Source: Pagrus major (taxonomy: Eukaryota; Chordata; Actinopteri; Spariformes; Sparidae). Taken from it: 64,000 nucleotides of DNA. Below are positions 12,693 to 25,617 of this stretch, one piece after another (positions within the stretch are counted from its first letter, which is position 1; each line of letters begins with the position of its first letter). The notes under the pieces were generated by a model that had not been told where the DNA came from, made no database searches, and worked only from the letters and a program-made list of their open reading frames with translations. The position numbers and the translations under genes were made by a program. Where the stretch lies: NCBI RefSeq assembly GCF_040436345.1, contig NC_133221.1, positions 21,090,665 through 21,154,664 on the forward strand, read 5' to 3'.

Positions 12693-13510
12693 GGTCATCA
12701 GAGTTGTGACAAACACCAGACATCAGCTTCATCACACCTAAATCGACATGATGGACATTTGTCTTCCATGTGCACCTAAACATGGGATGGTTATTTTTTT
12801 TTCTAAAGATGAGCCTTTACAGGACAGATTGCACTTTTTAAACGTGACAGGATTCTTTTTTACAAGTATCCTGGTTTAAGAAAAACCTTGTTGGACTCAT
12901 TGTGGGCGGGTGCTATTTTGATGTTTCTGAGGGCAGTAATTTGGCCAGAATCAAGAGCTGAAGGATTCAAGCTAAATGATTATTTTTATATTTTTATGTG
13001 TGTAAATGGTTCTTTGTGAACCAGGATGTGACATGTTTTTGTTGACTAGTTGCTATTGACAGACAGTCTGTTTCTCTGAGCGAAGTGAGATTTAAAAAAA
13101 AAAAAGGCTGTAAAATACAGGGTACTTTATGACAAAAGGAAAAAGTTTCATATCAGTGTAAAATGTTCATGTTTCATTCAGTTCTGCTGTTTGTGATGCC
13201 TTGTCAGTGTAGCTGAGGACAATGGACAAAAAAAAAACAACTGAATTTTAAATTCTAGAGTTTATGTTTGATGTCATTTTTCATCTTGCACATCTACACA
13301 GTTGTGTCAAAACAAATGTAGCACCCTCTTCTGATGTTTTATACTGTGCGGTAAACATGAAAAAAAAAAATATTTGAACAAAGCCAGAAAAAGATGACTG
13401 CAGAGCTGTATGTCCATGGAAGCCTGGAGGCTGGAAAGTGTGAGGATGCATATATATATGAAAATGAAAGAGTTCCTTTTAATGAAATAAAGATGATATC
13501 TCATATTTGG
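12693..13510 (+). other. kazn: kazn long-isoform 3'UTR
   Basis: A-rich and T-rich untranslated sequence follows the TGA at 12690-12692. No other gene is seen in it. It ends just after the first canonical AATAAA, at 13486-13491. Confidence 0.75.
13486..13491 (+). terminator. kazn: Poly(A) signal AATAAA of kazn
   Basis: Canonical hexamer about 800 nt after the long-isoform stop codon, followed by a TG-rich stretch (ttggtggtgttgtggtttt) that looks like a GU-rich downstream element. Confidence 0.7.
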
Positions 13511-13511
13511 T

Positions 13512-14867
13512 GGTGTTGTGGTTTTGGGATTAGATTCCATTAAAACAAAAACAGAATGTACCAGGACAACCAGATAAACATGACAACAGCGATGATGAGG
13601 AGGAGTAATAGGATTGAATGGAGAGCTCCACTTCTCAACAACATCAACAGTAACAGTAAATAAAATTATTACCTGTAATGTTGAAGGGATTGCTCACAAT
13701 TACAAACTTGCAGAGAATTGTTGTCCAACTCTACGCAGCCCTTTAGCCTATTTTAACTCATTGTTTTGGTTTTACTGATGCATATTTACTGAACTGTTGT
13801 GTGCCTCAGCTCAGCCCTGTTTTCAACACCAAAACCTATTGTAGGCTATCTGTTCAGCACCAAACAACAAGGTTAGTACACCAGCCTGCAAACCAGCCTG
13901 CGAACTATTGTGAACTGTATGAATAAAGGATGACAACAGGGTGCGGGAATTAGATTGCAGAAATTCACTGAATTAACTGAAGCATTAAATGTTGGAGAAA
14001 CAATCTTTCTCACTGAGCTCATTTGCAAGGGGTAATGTGTCACTGCTCCCACTGTTATGCAAAAGGGAGTCTAAAACACTAAACACAGATTACATCTGTG
14101 TGCTAATACTGACTCTATACACTTGAGTGATTTCTCAACAGTATTTTGGTGAGTCACTCCAGTTCCTCCGATCTTTGCTCGGTGCTGGACATGTTACCTC
14201 AAGCGTCTGTTCAAACCTCTACGCAATACGACATGGTGCAACTTCCTCCTCTTACGCACTGTGACACGATAAGGATGACACAGCGCCAGATGAGACAGCT
14301 GATCTACCCTCTGGCTACTAGCAACGCTACCTGACTCGAATCCCGTCTGTTACAGTAATCCACCCACGGCTGGTTGAAATAAAGCAGGCGATTCATTGTG
14401 TGATGCCCCTTTGTACTCCTGGTTATCAGAGGTATAAGCTGGGAAGGTGTGTCAAGTGAACTGAACTACTCATTAAGGAAGCATTCAATGGAGAAATGTA
14501 ATTATAAGCTCACGTAGCAGCCATAAAACCAAAATCAATAATTACACTTCAGTGGATGTGACTTAGTTTGCAACAACAAAACCAAGACAGTGGTTATTCA
14601 GTTTGAGTTATGTAGGGAAACACACACTGCACAGAATATCCACCAAACAGGTTAATGCCACATATCATATCAAGTTAATATGCTACACTTAGAGGCTATA
14701 AGGCCACATACATCAAGTTTATCTAGTGCTACATTTTTGCTTTGTAGCTGCGGACACGTCACGTAATTTGATTACAGGCTGACAGTGATAGGAGATCAAG
14801 CCAGACTTCCAGATGTAATCAGGGCTTGTTAACTGTGCCTTTTGTCTATCTTTCCAAATGTATGTGT

Positions 14868-14925
<58 letters not shown>

Positions 14926-15080
14926 GGTGTTACAACAGAGGAACCAGACAAAAGCTAAGGAGGAAGAAAACCTCCCCAGCGCCCAGAACAGCAGGGCTGT
15001 CTCACTCAAACAAAACAATGCAGCGAGTGGCCAGGTTGGGACTGGTTTTGTCATTATTGTAAAACAGCCTAGTACTCGTT
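13512..15080. other. kazn–tmem51 intergenic spacer
   Basis: No gene is supported. The notable content is a long (GT)n microsatellite at 14872-14924. The 61-62 codon frames here are isolated and have no resemblance to a protein family. Confidence 0.6.
14872..14924. repeat. (GT)n microsatellite
   Basis: About 25 uninterrupted GT dinucleotides. The overlapping open frames on both strands are poly(CV) or poly(TH) artefacts. Confidence 0.97.
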
Positions 15081-16959
15081 CTAGCAGGCCGATACAGAGG
15101 AGAACAACAACTGGAGCCCATTCTTACTGTCTTGGGTTACTTCCAACACGTATACAACATGCATACAACAAGCACAAACACACAGACGTCTGTTTTCTGT
15201 CGTCTAAATGCATTATGGGAGACTATTTGTGTATTTGAATGCTGATAGGGTGAGTTCTCTGTCCAAAGGGCTTGAAAGGTGGTAAATTTACAAAGAGGAA
15301 GTAAAAATCCGATCACATTAAAGTGACACAAAACTGACTGACTTTTTTATAGTATACTGCATGGGGAAGTACTGAGTCAAGAGTGAGTCATTCATTCTGA
15401 TTAATTGATAACAGTTAACGGTGATCCGTGGGGAAAGACAGAGGGTCACGTCTTTTCTCATCGACATCAAAAACTGAGGCACAAAAAGTGAGATTTATGC
15501 AACTTGCACACAGAGTGAAAGTTACTGTTGACCACCCTGTGAAGCCTGTAAATAAATAGAAGGATCGGTCTGATCGTATATGTGTCACACACAATAAACA
15601 CATCTTACATATTTGAACTGTTCTTTCTATAGCTTAACCCACAATAAAAACACTCCTCTCATATTTACATTCAGTTCATGTCATACCTCTGTTCATAACC
15701 AAAAGGTTGCCCTGTATAGGTAAAGCCTCCCTAAAGATGATTGCTACAATCTTTGATGACTACATCATGTGTCACCATAGGAAAAGTTGGGATTGCAGAT
15801 ATTACAAAAAGTGTATGAAGCCCATGACCAACATGGTCATATGGGGATTTTCCACTGGTACTTTTGGCTGTGCCAGTCAAACTGTGCTGTGCTGGTTTGC
15901 TTTTCCATTAGTAGTTTCAGTAGTGCAGAGCTGTGACTGAGATGTACCATCTCCAGAGTGGTGCCAGAGCAACCCGCCCCACCTCCGGAGGGCTACAATG
16001 ACGTCTTGTGACAGCGGCAAACCCCTTTCTCGCCCTGACAGGCGCGTGTTGCGATACTCCACTCGTGTTTGTGCAGGGAGATGTCTGTGTGTTTTCAGTT
16101 CTCAGTCATTTTGCACCTTTTACAAGAATCTCTTTAGTTTCCCTCCTGTGTCCCCGTCCTTACTCTCAGTTACTGCTGGCAAAAAAAACAGTATTTCCTG
16201 ATTTTGCTGCTTCATAATAAAAGCTTTTAAATAACTCAATAAGGGGGGATTTTATTGTGAAGATTTTATTGGAAATGTCCATCACCAAATTAGCAGACCT
16301 TTCTCTGACCACCTCTAAAGACAAGTGTGTTGTCAGTTCGAAACGCACCTTCAAGCTGAGCCCCGACACATTCTGTCATTGTATTATAGATTATACATAG
16401 ATTTATTGTGCAAATAATGACTTCTGCCTCTTGCTTGGGACCCCAAAGAGCCCCTTCAAGGACCACACTTTGAGAACCACTGCTCTACGGTGCCATTCAG
16501 TGGAGAAAATGTGATAAACTGCACCCTAGGGTGCCCTTTATCTTTTTCGCCCCTGCCCTTTAGACAAACTGAGTCCGCCACTGAGCTTTACCCACAGTCT
16601 TTATGGTCACGAAACATTATAAATCTTGACGCGACTTAAGTGTATTTTCACACAGCAGAACAAGTAAAGGGGCAGCAAGAAGAAAGTTAAACTCATTGCA
16701 AATCATCTAGGGTGTCTGAAGACTGAAGAGAAATGGGTTGCCACTAAATGAGGTGAAATACCAAAAATATTTCCCCACATGCTCTCTCTCTCTCGCTCTC
16801 TCTCTGCAGCCCGAGCGAGAAAGGGTTAATGAAACTGGAAGTGAAGCACTGAGCCCACTCCCTCCTGCCTGCTGCCTCTCCCTCCCTCTCTTCTCCTGGG
16901 CCCATCCGTCTCAGAGGAAAGTCCCTGACCCTTAATCGATATTTGTCACCAAATTATGC

Positions 16960-17088
16960 CACATAAACTCCTGTCAGCGTCGGCGGGGGTTGTAAAATAA
17001 ACAGCACGCCTCGCAGCTTCGAGAGGAGGAAGAAGAAGAAGAAGAAGAAGAAGAGCGGGACTACTTGTTGTAGCAGAGCGATGCAGAG
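16960..17088 (+). promoter_or_regulatory. tmem51: tmem51 promoter-proximal region and 5' non-coding exon
   Basis: G/C-richer than its surroundings, with a (GAA)n stretch at 17028-17054. It ends in a strong donor, GATGCAGAG|GTGAGT, at 17089. The same segment including the donor is preserved in the relic copy (26930-27042), which supports it being a defined unit rather than random sequence. The transcription start cannot be placed. Splicing to the acceptor at 19373 would make a tiny upstream frame (see findings). Confidence 0.6.
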
Positions 17089-18185
17089 GTGAGTGGAGCG
17101 CCGACGTGCTGGCTCGCTCAAGTCTTCGCTTGTATCCTTGAATGTTACTTTAAAGTTACACGGTGGCTGAAGTTCGCGGCGCTTTCGGTCCTGTTTGCAC
17201 GACGTTTTGTAATCCAGCGGTGTGCGACTTTAAAACAAAAACCAAAAACCCGCCTGGTGTGAGAGTGAAGCGGACACTGCAGGGTGTTGGCGAAACAACA
17301 ATGGAAGTGTAGTTTTGCTTTGAGAGCTGAGTAAAAGCCTCTAATATCACTACTAATATTACCTTCCCACAGTGTGTTAGCTGTGACATTTGAGCCGAGC
17401 TGTCTGTATTTCCTGTAGAGAGTCTTTTTGTCAACAGCTGGCTGCAGAGGCACAACTAGTTCCTAACTCCACCTCACACACATGATCACACACACTGCAG
17501 TAATTGCATGCTGTACAGGGCTTTGTGGTATGAAGGTTTTTTTTTATGAGCAGGAATGTTAATGTCTTACTTTAGTTTAGAAACTGACCTGTGGTGAAAT
17601 AACCTATAACCTTTAGGGCTGGACTGCATAACAAAGCCCTCACATGTCCATAATATGTCAGCTCCTCACATAAAAATGTCCCTTTGCACCTCTGGATTGG
17701 CCAACTACAACAGGCTTATGAGTGACTTTATGTGTGCACAGGCTAACAGGCCAGTGTGTGTGTGTGTGTGTGTCCAGCTGTCATCATGATCACAATTCAG
17801 TCTCATGCCACACATTCCTCAGTGAGAGGTGGTATTCCTACATTGGAGCTGGGTCCTATCAACTTTAGCCTGCCTGTTCCTCTCACTCTCAGCAGGCCTG
17901 GGCGTGTTTGCAGACCGCACACTAATGATACTTTGTTGGTGTATGGAAGGAAAAAAAATCTGTGGTATTCATGAAGACGTTCTTGAGCCGTCACAGATGT
18001 TATTTATGGATAGTTTGTTGGACGTTTGATTGAGATTATTTATAGCTCCCAGCAGCACTCCTCTACTGTCTGATTTATCAAAGATAGAAAAGGGCTGGTC
18101 TTGTGATCAATCAGTTCTAAGTATGCAGTAGACATGCAGTTCATGCTCAGTGCATTTCAGAGAATGATTTTACTGTGTACGACAG

Positions 18186-18671
18186 TTAAAGGACACATAT
18201 TATGCTCAGTTTTATTTTAGGTTACTTCCAGAATAGGTTTACATGCTTTAATGCTCGAAAACACATCAGTTTTCTCATTCTGTCCATTGCTGCAGCTCTG
18301 TATTCACCCTCTGCCTGAAACACTCCTGTCTCTTTAAGAGACTCCCCCCTCCTGAATACCCAGTCTGCTCTTATTGGTCAGCTCACACACGCCTGTGCCA
18401 GCACAGCTAACAACAACAGAGCAGCTGTGCTAAATCAATTATTTCATGCCAAACTAGCTGCGAGGCATAAATTATGCAACTGTGTGACGTCACAAAGTCG
18501 CAGAAATAAAGGCGGGACTACTGATGAGGGGTTTCAGGAGCAGTGTTTTCTGTGGGAGAGAGGAGCTTCTGTCTGTTTTGAACTTTTGAAGAACTTTTAC
18601 ATGCACAAGAACCTTTATAGCACACAGAAGGAAAGGACGAAAAACGTAAAAGTATAATATGTCTCCTTTAA
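18186..18671. mobile_element. Non-autonomous DNA transposon with TTAA ends
   Basis: The left end TTAAAGGACACATATTATG and the right end (reverse complement TTAAAGGAGACATATTATA) are inverted repeats beginning in TTAA, as expected for a TTAA target site. The interior has TTATTGGTCAGCTCACACACG and GGCGGGACTACTGATGAGG. It lies in the first tmem51 intron. A shortened relative is in the third intron of the + strand elastase (37805-38185). No transposase. Confidence 0.75.
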
Positions 18672-19422
18672 TTGAATGCTAAACTAACAATGTTTCACTT
18701 AGTGCTATGTTTTTTAACACATCAATACAGAAGATAGGCGAAGAAGTAGGAAAGTAATCTAACAGACCTGTTCATTCTACAGCCAAGGTATTGTATTATT
18801 TCCTAAGGGCCTTGTTTTACAGTGGCCATAGCTGTGCTTATCTTCCCTCGTAATGTGTTGACATTAGGTAACTAGTGACTTTGCAAGGTGAGTCTGCTGT
18901 AACTTTTTACCATGCAACACACCCATTCAGAGAAGCCTCTCCTACCACTAAAAATGGGCATGGACTCTTATAAAAAACAAATCTCTGTGCAGTGGCGGTG
19001 ACATATTCAGCAGTAGCTTTATTTCTTAACAGGAGAACTGACAGGTGAGAGCCAGAGAAAGAAGGGATATTTGGTGTTTTCTTTTTTGCTTTGTTTTTTT
19101 TTTTTTCACCCCTTTCTTTTTAACAGAAAGGCCAGGAGTGACTATTTTGAACATTTTAAGTTCTCTGGATATACATTTTTTATTTTGGTTTGGTTCGGTT
19201 TGTTGGTTCTGAAGGTCTTGTGTGTAGGATTTAGGAGGATAATTGCAGGAATGAAATATGATTTTCGCAGTTATGATTTCAATAATGTTTAATCCCCTGA
19301 AACTGAAAACAGTTATTTTTTTTTTACCTTTCCCAGTTTGTGTCCAGCCTCACATGTCTCTCTCTCTCCACAGACTTTGACCTCACTGGAGCTGGTGGAA
19401 CTGACGTTTTTGGACTAACAAT

Positions 19423-21158
19423 ATGCATTCCAGTGTGGACAGACCAGCAAACAGAGGACCACCCCTTGGCAGCAACAACAATAACAACAACAGCAGTGAA
19501 AACAGCGGAAACTCAGGTTCCCAGTATGCACTATGTGCTCTGGGGGTTGGGCTCGTTGCCCTCGGCATTGTGATGATTGTGTGGAGCGTGGTACCTGCGG
19601 ACGCATCCGTGAATAGCAGCAGCAGTTCAGGAGGACACGGGGATACAACTAGCAGGAAAAATAAAGCGTCGTCCGTGGCGTTTGTGTTGGTGGGATCAGG
19701 TGTCGTCATGCTGCTGCTGTCCGTGTGTCTGGGAATGAGGAACAAACAGCGGGAGCAGATGAGGCTTCAGGAGGCCCAGAACAACGCAGGAGTGGCAGCT
19801 AGTGCGCATGATGAAAGAGAAACGTGAGTTCAATCACAGCTTTCTAGTTAAACAACACCTGGGAATAAATAACCAGAGGAGACCATCAGAATGATTACAT
19901 TTATTTAAGATGACTGCTTTTTGTTGTTGTTATGTGTGTAGGCAGAAAATTGATTTGACCATGCAAATTACCAATCTTGTGGATGTGATAAAAAATTGCT
20001 GATGGATTAGTTTATTTATTTATTTATTTATTTATTTTGATGAAAAATGACTAAAAAGATTTGAGCATTATGAAAATCAATGGTGAGATAGATAGTCCAT
20101 AAACTGTGTCTGACAGTCTTTTTGTCAAAGTTGCATCACTGATGATCAAATCTGAGATTTGTGATTTGACACTTGGTTGACAAACGTTTTAATTCAAGAA
20201 GCTAATAAATTATTCAGATGATTTTAGTAAGATTTTATTCAGACCATTTAGTAACTTCCATGCTGGCGGAAGTTTATTTTGATACACTGACATCATAGCT
20301 ACTCAGGTCCGTGCTGTTTCATGGCAGGCACTCGGGTCTAGATTGGTTCCCAATATAGCCTGCGCATAATTGACAGTAATCACAGAAAGTTATTTGTGGT
20401 AAAACATGAAATACACTCATATACGTTTAACATTCATATACGTTTAACAACATTCTATGTCGTTTTGAGGAAGAAACTTTAATCAGAAGAGAAGGATCTT
20501 AATTGACTGATTTTTATATGGACAACACAATTACTGTTTTACTGCCACCTCTCTAGCTTCAAACAGTGGGGACCTTATTTTCCTCTGAGAACAGCTTGTT
20601 TATTCAGTTTTTACTATTACTTCATTAATATTGTAAATATAAAATTTCTGAAGCAAAGTGCTTAAGTAAAAATACTTTGTTACTTTCCATCACTGAGTGT
20701 GCACATAATGCTTCATCTGTCATTCATATCTGTTATCTGTTTCTGTGAATGTCTGCAGTGCTGAGGAACAAGCCCAGCGTTACGCTGTACCCACGTATGA
20801 GGAGGCAGTAGGCAGTGGCCAGTACCCTGTCCGTCAGAGCAACCTGCGCCCAAGCACCTCCCAGCTACCTTCCTACGATGACCTGGTCCAAGTCGATGGC
20901 GTACAGTATGAATTTGAGGGGTCAGAGGTCACGACTCCTGGATCGCAGCTGGCGCCAGCTTCCACCGCTGCTGCTGCTTCCACATCAAATCGAAGACCTG
21001 GGAAAACCAGCCGCAAGCTCCTCCCCATCAAGATCCGCAGGATTAAATCAGAAAAGCTGCACATGAAAAACTTGGATAACTCTCAGCCAGCAGCTGGAAT
21101 CAGTATAGAACCACTTACCCCACCACCGCAATATGAGGATAAAGTGCCACCGATTTAA
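19423..21158 (+). CDS. tmem51: Transmembrane protein 51
   Basis: Two coding exons, 19423-19823 and 20759-21158 (TAA 21156-21158), with GT-AG ends and phase 2. They code for 266 residues against about 253 in human. The exon starts at the acceptor at 19372-19373 and the first ATG (19423) is used. After a Ser/Asn-rich N-terminus the protein has membrane segments at about residues 35-57 (YALCALGVGLVALGIVMIVW) and 84-105 (SVAFVLVGSGVVMLLLSVCL) joined by a short Ser-rich loop. A long cytoplasmic tail holds VPTYEEA, LPSYDDL and a PPQY motif at 256-259, a classic WW-domain ligand. This architecture and tail match vertebrate TMEM51. Molecular function is not well established. Which fish paralogue it is cannot be decided. 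Confidence 0.93.
20011..20036. repeat. (TTTA)n microsatellite
   Basis: Six to seven TTTA units in the intron between the two tmem51 coding exons. Confidence 0.9.
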
Positions 21159-22330
21159 AATCCAGCTGATCGTGTTTGAGACATTCTACTGAAACTCGTG
21201 AAATAGTCTCTGGCGGGTCACACATCACCTTTTGTGGACCCGGATCTACCTTGTTAAACCAAGACTTGAAGGTGGCTGTTTCTCCAGAACATTCTCAGTG
21301 GCACTTTGTTTGAAAATAACAGTATCTGTTTAAATTCATCATTCATGCAACATCGCTCCAAAGCACTGAACAGAGAAACCTTTATGTTTTTTCTAATTTT
21401 GGATCTCACTGGATCTCTGAAACAGAATGAAAGTGACGGACATAGTTGCTGGATCCTTCCTTACTGTGACAGATTCTGTCGCACTGTGACACTTTGGGTT
21501 AAAAGCACACGCCAAATACAGTTTTCCTTCTTGTCAAAGTATTTTTCTGTTTATGCATTAACTTCATGTAACCCACTACCCAGTGGACTGACTGTACACG
21601 TGAGCTGACAGTGGAAAAGATCACAGGACATCAACGAGGATTTGTGTTGAGGGCGCTTGTGCTGTGAAGTAGAGGCTGTTTAGACAGTTCTTTTTTATCT
21701 GGGAGGCTCTGGATTGTGACTGCCAGTGATTTACCAAATGTAGGCTCCATTTTGAGTGACTGAGCATTGTGTAAACTCAACTGGACTGACCTGATGTGGT
21801 TTTCTACACAGAAACTCTCCTTCATTGTCAACAAAATTGTCTCTCCTGGTCCTCAAGAGCTTTGCAGCAAATTGAAGACAATGTTTATTGGTGTTTGAAA
21901 GAGTCTACTGTTTCTGCACAGAGCCCAGCCCCCTCCCCACTTCTATGTTAGCTTCTATTTAGCTTTTGGTTAAAATTGTTTATCTGTCTCCTTGAAAAGC
22001 TAAAACATAGGTTTACGTTACATATTGTAAGATGAGGTCTTTGGACCAAACAATTTAAGAATCTCTTATTTTTAACCAAGATAAAACACAGCTTTGTTAG
22101 CATTTATCAGCTACAGCTCCCATGACTCTCGGCCATAGGCACTCTGCCAAAAGCTAATAGGGATTGTATTGTTTAATGCTAACAAAATATCACTTGTTTT
22201 GTCTTAGTTATAATATCAAGACACTTGAATGTTATGGTTGAGTACAGCAGTATATTTATTTAACAGAAGAGAGAATCCTGGTTTTATGCTTCACATAACA
22301 ATGAGAAATAAAAGAAACTCGGAAATATTT
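21159..22330 (+). other. tmem51: tmem51 3'UTR
   Basis: Untranslated sequence after the stop codon. The first AATAAA is at 22307-22312 and another is at 22467-22472, so two 3' ends are possible. Part of it (21257-21445) is repeated at 27380-27565 in the relic copy. Confidence 0.65.
22307..22312 (+). terminator. tmem51: Candidate poly(A) signal of tmem51
   Basis: AATAAA about 1.15 kb after the stop codon. A second AATAAA at 22467-22472 is an alternative. Confidence 0.5.
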
Positions 22331-22479
22331 ATCTTCAACTGAGTAAACAAGCTGTTCTCAGAAGATAATATGGTCCTCAGAACAGTTTGTTGCTTAGTCA
22401 GTGTATTATTCAGTCATGAAAATGAAGTAGTTTGTTTATTTCGTTTGTTTAGATCTTTCTCTTCTAAATAAAATGTATT

Positions 22480-24380
22480 CCCCAAAACTACATAGTGCAC
22501 CTTTAAAGCTGGTGGAACACGAGCTGGCTTGAAAATGGAGTGTGACTTCAGCTGTTCATGATGTGAAGGACGGTGGTATTTCTTTACTGAACAGGTCCAA
22601 CATTGGTAAACTGCAGCTTTTAGAAAATCAGCCCTATATGCCATCAGCTTATCATTTTGTCACGGCTAACAAGTTAGCAAACAGCTGCCTAGCTACAACC
22701 AGCAGTTACAGCATAAAATCAGCATGACATTGGTGTCTTGTTTCGTGCTAACCGATAAATGTAGGTCCAAATTTCATTTGTTTTTAGCTCTGCTTTGGAT
22801 TCTGCAACCTTCTGAGAAAATAGCTGGTTCTTTAGCCTGCTAAATGCTTCATTCTCCTCACTATTTAGCTTGCTAAATGCTAAATGGTCCTTACAATGAA
22901 CTTGTTTACTTTGGCTAGGGAGGTAGCATGTAGGCTGAAATGTATATTTAAACCAGTGGTCATCATGAAGGTCATCATTAGGTTACTTTTTATGAGCAAC
23001 TTATTTCATGTTGCCTTTAAGGAGTGCTAATGCTAACTGACTGCAGCTCTGAGTTTGCCCTCCAGCTGCACACACTGAAGTTAAGTGTGTTTGTGTTCAG
23101 AACAACACTGCTGCTCCTCATGAAACATTTCAAAAGACGTACGACTGAACCTGAGCTCTAATGTGTCCCCTCGGTGCAGTGTCGCCATTCCTCTGTGTGA
23201 GAGCGTGGATAGCTGGAAGTGTCTGCCCTGTAGCCATGGTGAGTGCTGTGGAGCTGTGAAGGCAGCAGTGTAGTCTCCGCTTCTCTCTGGGCTTGTTTTT
23301 GTTCTTGCTCACGATGACCAACAGAAAGACTCTTTGACTGTGCAGCTGCGCCATAATAACCCCAACTGTTGCTCACTCGCTTACTCATCACCATTCCTCC
23401 AACCACAGCTCGTCTTGCAACCCAATTCTCACACTGACGTATGCAGACGGCTCTAAGGTCTTTTTAGGGGGATTTCTGATACTTTCTGATACTTTTTGAT
23501 ACTACTACTCTGATACTTTTTTTTATCAATACCTGTCAACAAACTTTTTGCAGAAGACAAGTGGAAGATTTTCTCTCACTTTTCATAACTGACTTCATCA
23601 CCCAGTTCTACACTGTATACTTGAAGTAAAACTCAGTGTAGTTAATGCAACTCAATCATTGTCAGCTGGTTTTGGTGTATATTGAAAGGTTTTCTGTCAG
23701 GCCTGAAGACACAAAGTCATTGAGTGACTTCAGGTTTGTGATTGGTTCACAACAGCTGCAGAATGCCAGCGTGTCTCTGACTCATTTTTGAAGTTGAAAC
23801 TTTCCACAAAATGTATTAAATCTTTATTTTTTGTCATGTTCAGTGCTGCAGACAGAGTCATTGTACCTCACTTACAATGAACCAGTGACTACATGATTGA
23901 TTTCATTATTATGTAGTCAAAACGTTTTACTTTGATGAAACTGAGTATTTTGATGCAGCAGTCACTTTCTGTCTGAATTGGATGAGTGCCAGAAACATGC
24001 TGTTTGTTTTCAGTTTCATTTATCATTGCCTTTTTTATGACTTAAATCTATATTTCTTTTATATGTACTGTGAAAACATGCTTTTCTATGATAACTCTTA
24101 TTTTCTATTTCTATTTTTCTGAAGAGTGAAAAAGTATATCTCATGAATATTTAATGAGAAATAAAAGGAAGTATTTGTTAATTAACCCAGTGTTTAAGAA
24201 GTGCTTTTTTGTGTGATGACAGTACAGCTGTATGTTGACTCAAAAGTCATAATCCATCCAGTTTTCTAACTTTATTACCGTTTATCATTTCTTAGTTAAT
24301 ATGTAGCTACAGTATTAAAAGCTGAAGGTGATTGATACTATCTAGTTGATAAGGGTTTTTGTTTGTAAGTGTGAAGGACA
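22480..24380. other. Spacer between tmem51 and elastase fragment
   Basis: No gene seen. It has TTAGC-rich low-complexity stretches (about 22660-22920) of the kind common in fish introns. The frame at 23130-23406 on the minus strand has no family resemblance and no splice context. Confidence 0.5.
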
Positions 24381-24391
24381 TTGACAGTACT

Positions 24392-24980
24392 TTAACAGCC
24401 TCTCCAGTAGTTGTTCATAACCTGCAAAGGAAACAACAGAGGACACAGTTATAACACACTTCCTGTTTTTGGAAGCCAGGGTTTTGGTTTCTTGAGGTAA
24501 CATTGTTTTTGCTGGCATGTTAACTGCAAAATGAAAATGTTCCTCACTGTGTTCGTCCAGTCGGTGTATGAGCTGACTTGTGTAAAGACAGTGGGCTTCT
24601 GGAGGACGTTGAAGCCGTGACCAGAACCGAAGCTCACCACATCGTGGACGTCCCTGGAGCCATCAGGGTTCTGACAATTCAGGGGGCCACCAGAGTCTCC
24701 CTGTAGGTAAGCACACACACTATTGGCTAGCTGCTTATGTACAGACAGTATGGAGGTATGACTACCAGTGATCACTTAGTCATGCTGAATTTTCCTTTTA
24801 CACCATTTGAAAGTGAATCTATTGCTTGTATCATCCCTGAGTCTTTGATAAACGGAAATGATACAGCCAGACGACCACCAACTGTGGGAAAGAAGTAACT
24901 CGGTTAAGAAACAAGATTTTACTTTGAGGGAGGTTCACTTGGGGAGACAGGCGAGGTGCTGGATGGAGATAATGTTTCAG
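24392..24980 (-). pseudogene. Elastase 3'-end fragment (orphan exons 7 and 8)
   Basis: Exon 7 relic (24548-24700) translates as a serine-protease end with [14 protein letters not shown], keeping both splice sites. Relative to the intact copy at 27707-27859 it has Trp to Arg, Gly to Asp, Met to Thr, and a Cys to Phe change in the GSGHGFNV segment that removes the conserved 191-220 disulfide. The exon 8 relic (24392-24421) begins VMNNY, but the stop is TGG, so the frame reads four residues further to TAA at 24392-24394. Exon 6 is almost gone: near 24858 the sequence jumps to its first bases (CCACCAACTGTGGGAAAG). Exons 1-5 are absent. It is the truncated member of the tandem duplication and cannot code a protease. 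Confidence 0.9.
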
Positions 24981-25582
24981 TTACAGATAGGGTTCAGGTT
25001 AGATGGTTAGAGATTGGCATTTAATACCAAACCTAATGACTACATGGGATGTCTCTTGAGCCATTTAACTGCAAGAGAGCTACATTGTTTAAACCAGATT
25101 ATTTTTTTATTATTATTATTATTTTTTTTTTTTACTGTTTTTCAACCCAAACCCTATTGAAATGTGATATCCTATCATTTATAGCTATGTGTAGCACAAC
25201 TTCACAGACCGCTTTAGTACTGGCACAGTCTCCCTTATGTTGCAACTTCTAAATGAGCTTAAACACAGTTCAATTGTGCAAAAGTGTGTCCCTGAAATTC
25301 CTGTAAAAGACAGGAAGCTCACAGGAAAGTCACATGTCTCATATCAATAAAAGTGTTGCAATACATGCTTTCTATCAGATTCTGCTACATCTGTGCCAAA
25401 GGCAGTAAGCTGAGCAAAAAAAGTTATTCTCAAAGTATTTTTTGTTATATTTGTTGAAATGATCTCTTACCGTCCCGCAGCAATCAGTGAATCAAATGTT
25501 ATGACAAAAACGGGGAAAAAATCCAGAATCTGTGCCTGTAGGCTTGTGATGATCGCATTGAAATGATTGGACAGCCAACTTG

Positions 25583-25617
25583 CATGCCTGCCTACATGCC
25601 TGCCTGCCTGCCTGCCC
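25583..25617. repeat. (CCTG)n short tandem repeat
   Basis: GCATGCCTGCCTACATGCC followed by several CCTG units. Imperfect tetranucleotide repeat just before the duplication junction. Confidence 0.85.

Noticed and set aside
14719-15238. Frames with poly(CV) or poly(TH) runs
   Set aside because: Produced by the (GT)n microsatellite.
15830-16075. Possible exon with GTGCTGGTTTGCTTTTCCA context
   Set aside because: Resembles the TTTTCCACTGGTAC-type fish repeat; no coherent splice pair.
19383-19745. 120-codon minus-strand frame opposite tmem51
   Set aside because: Shadow of the tmem51 coding exon; poly-Leu part is the antisense of Asn/Ser codons.
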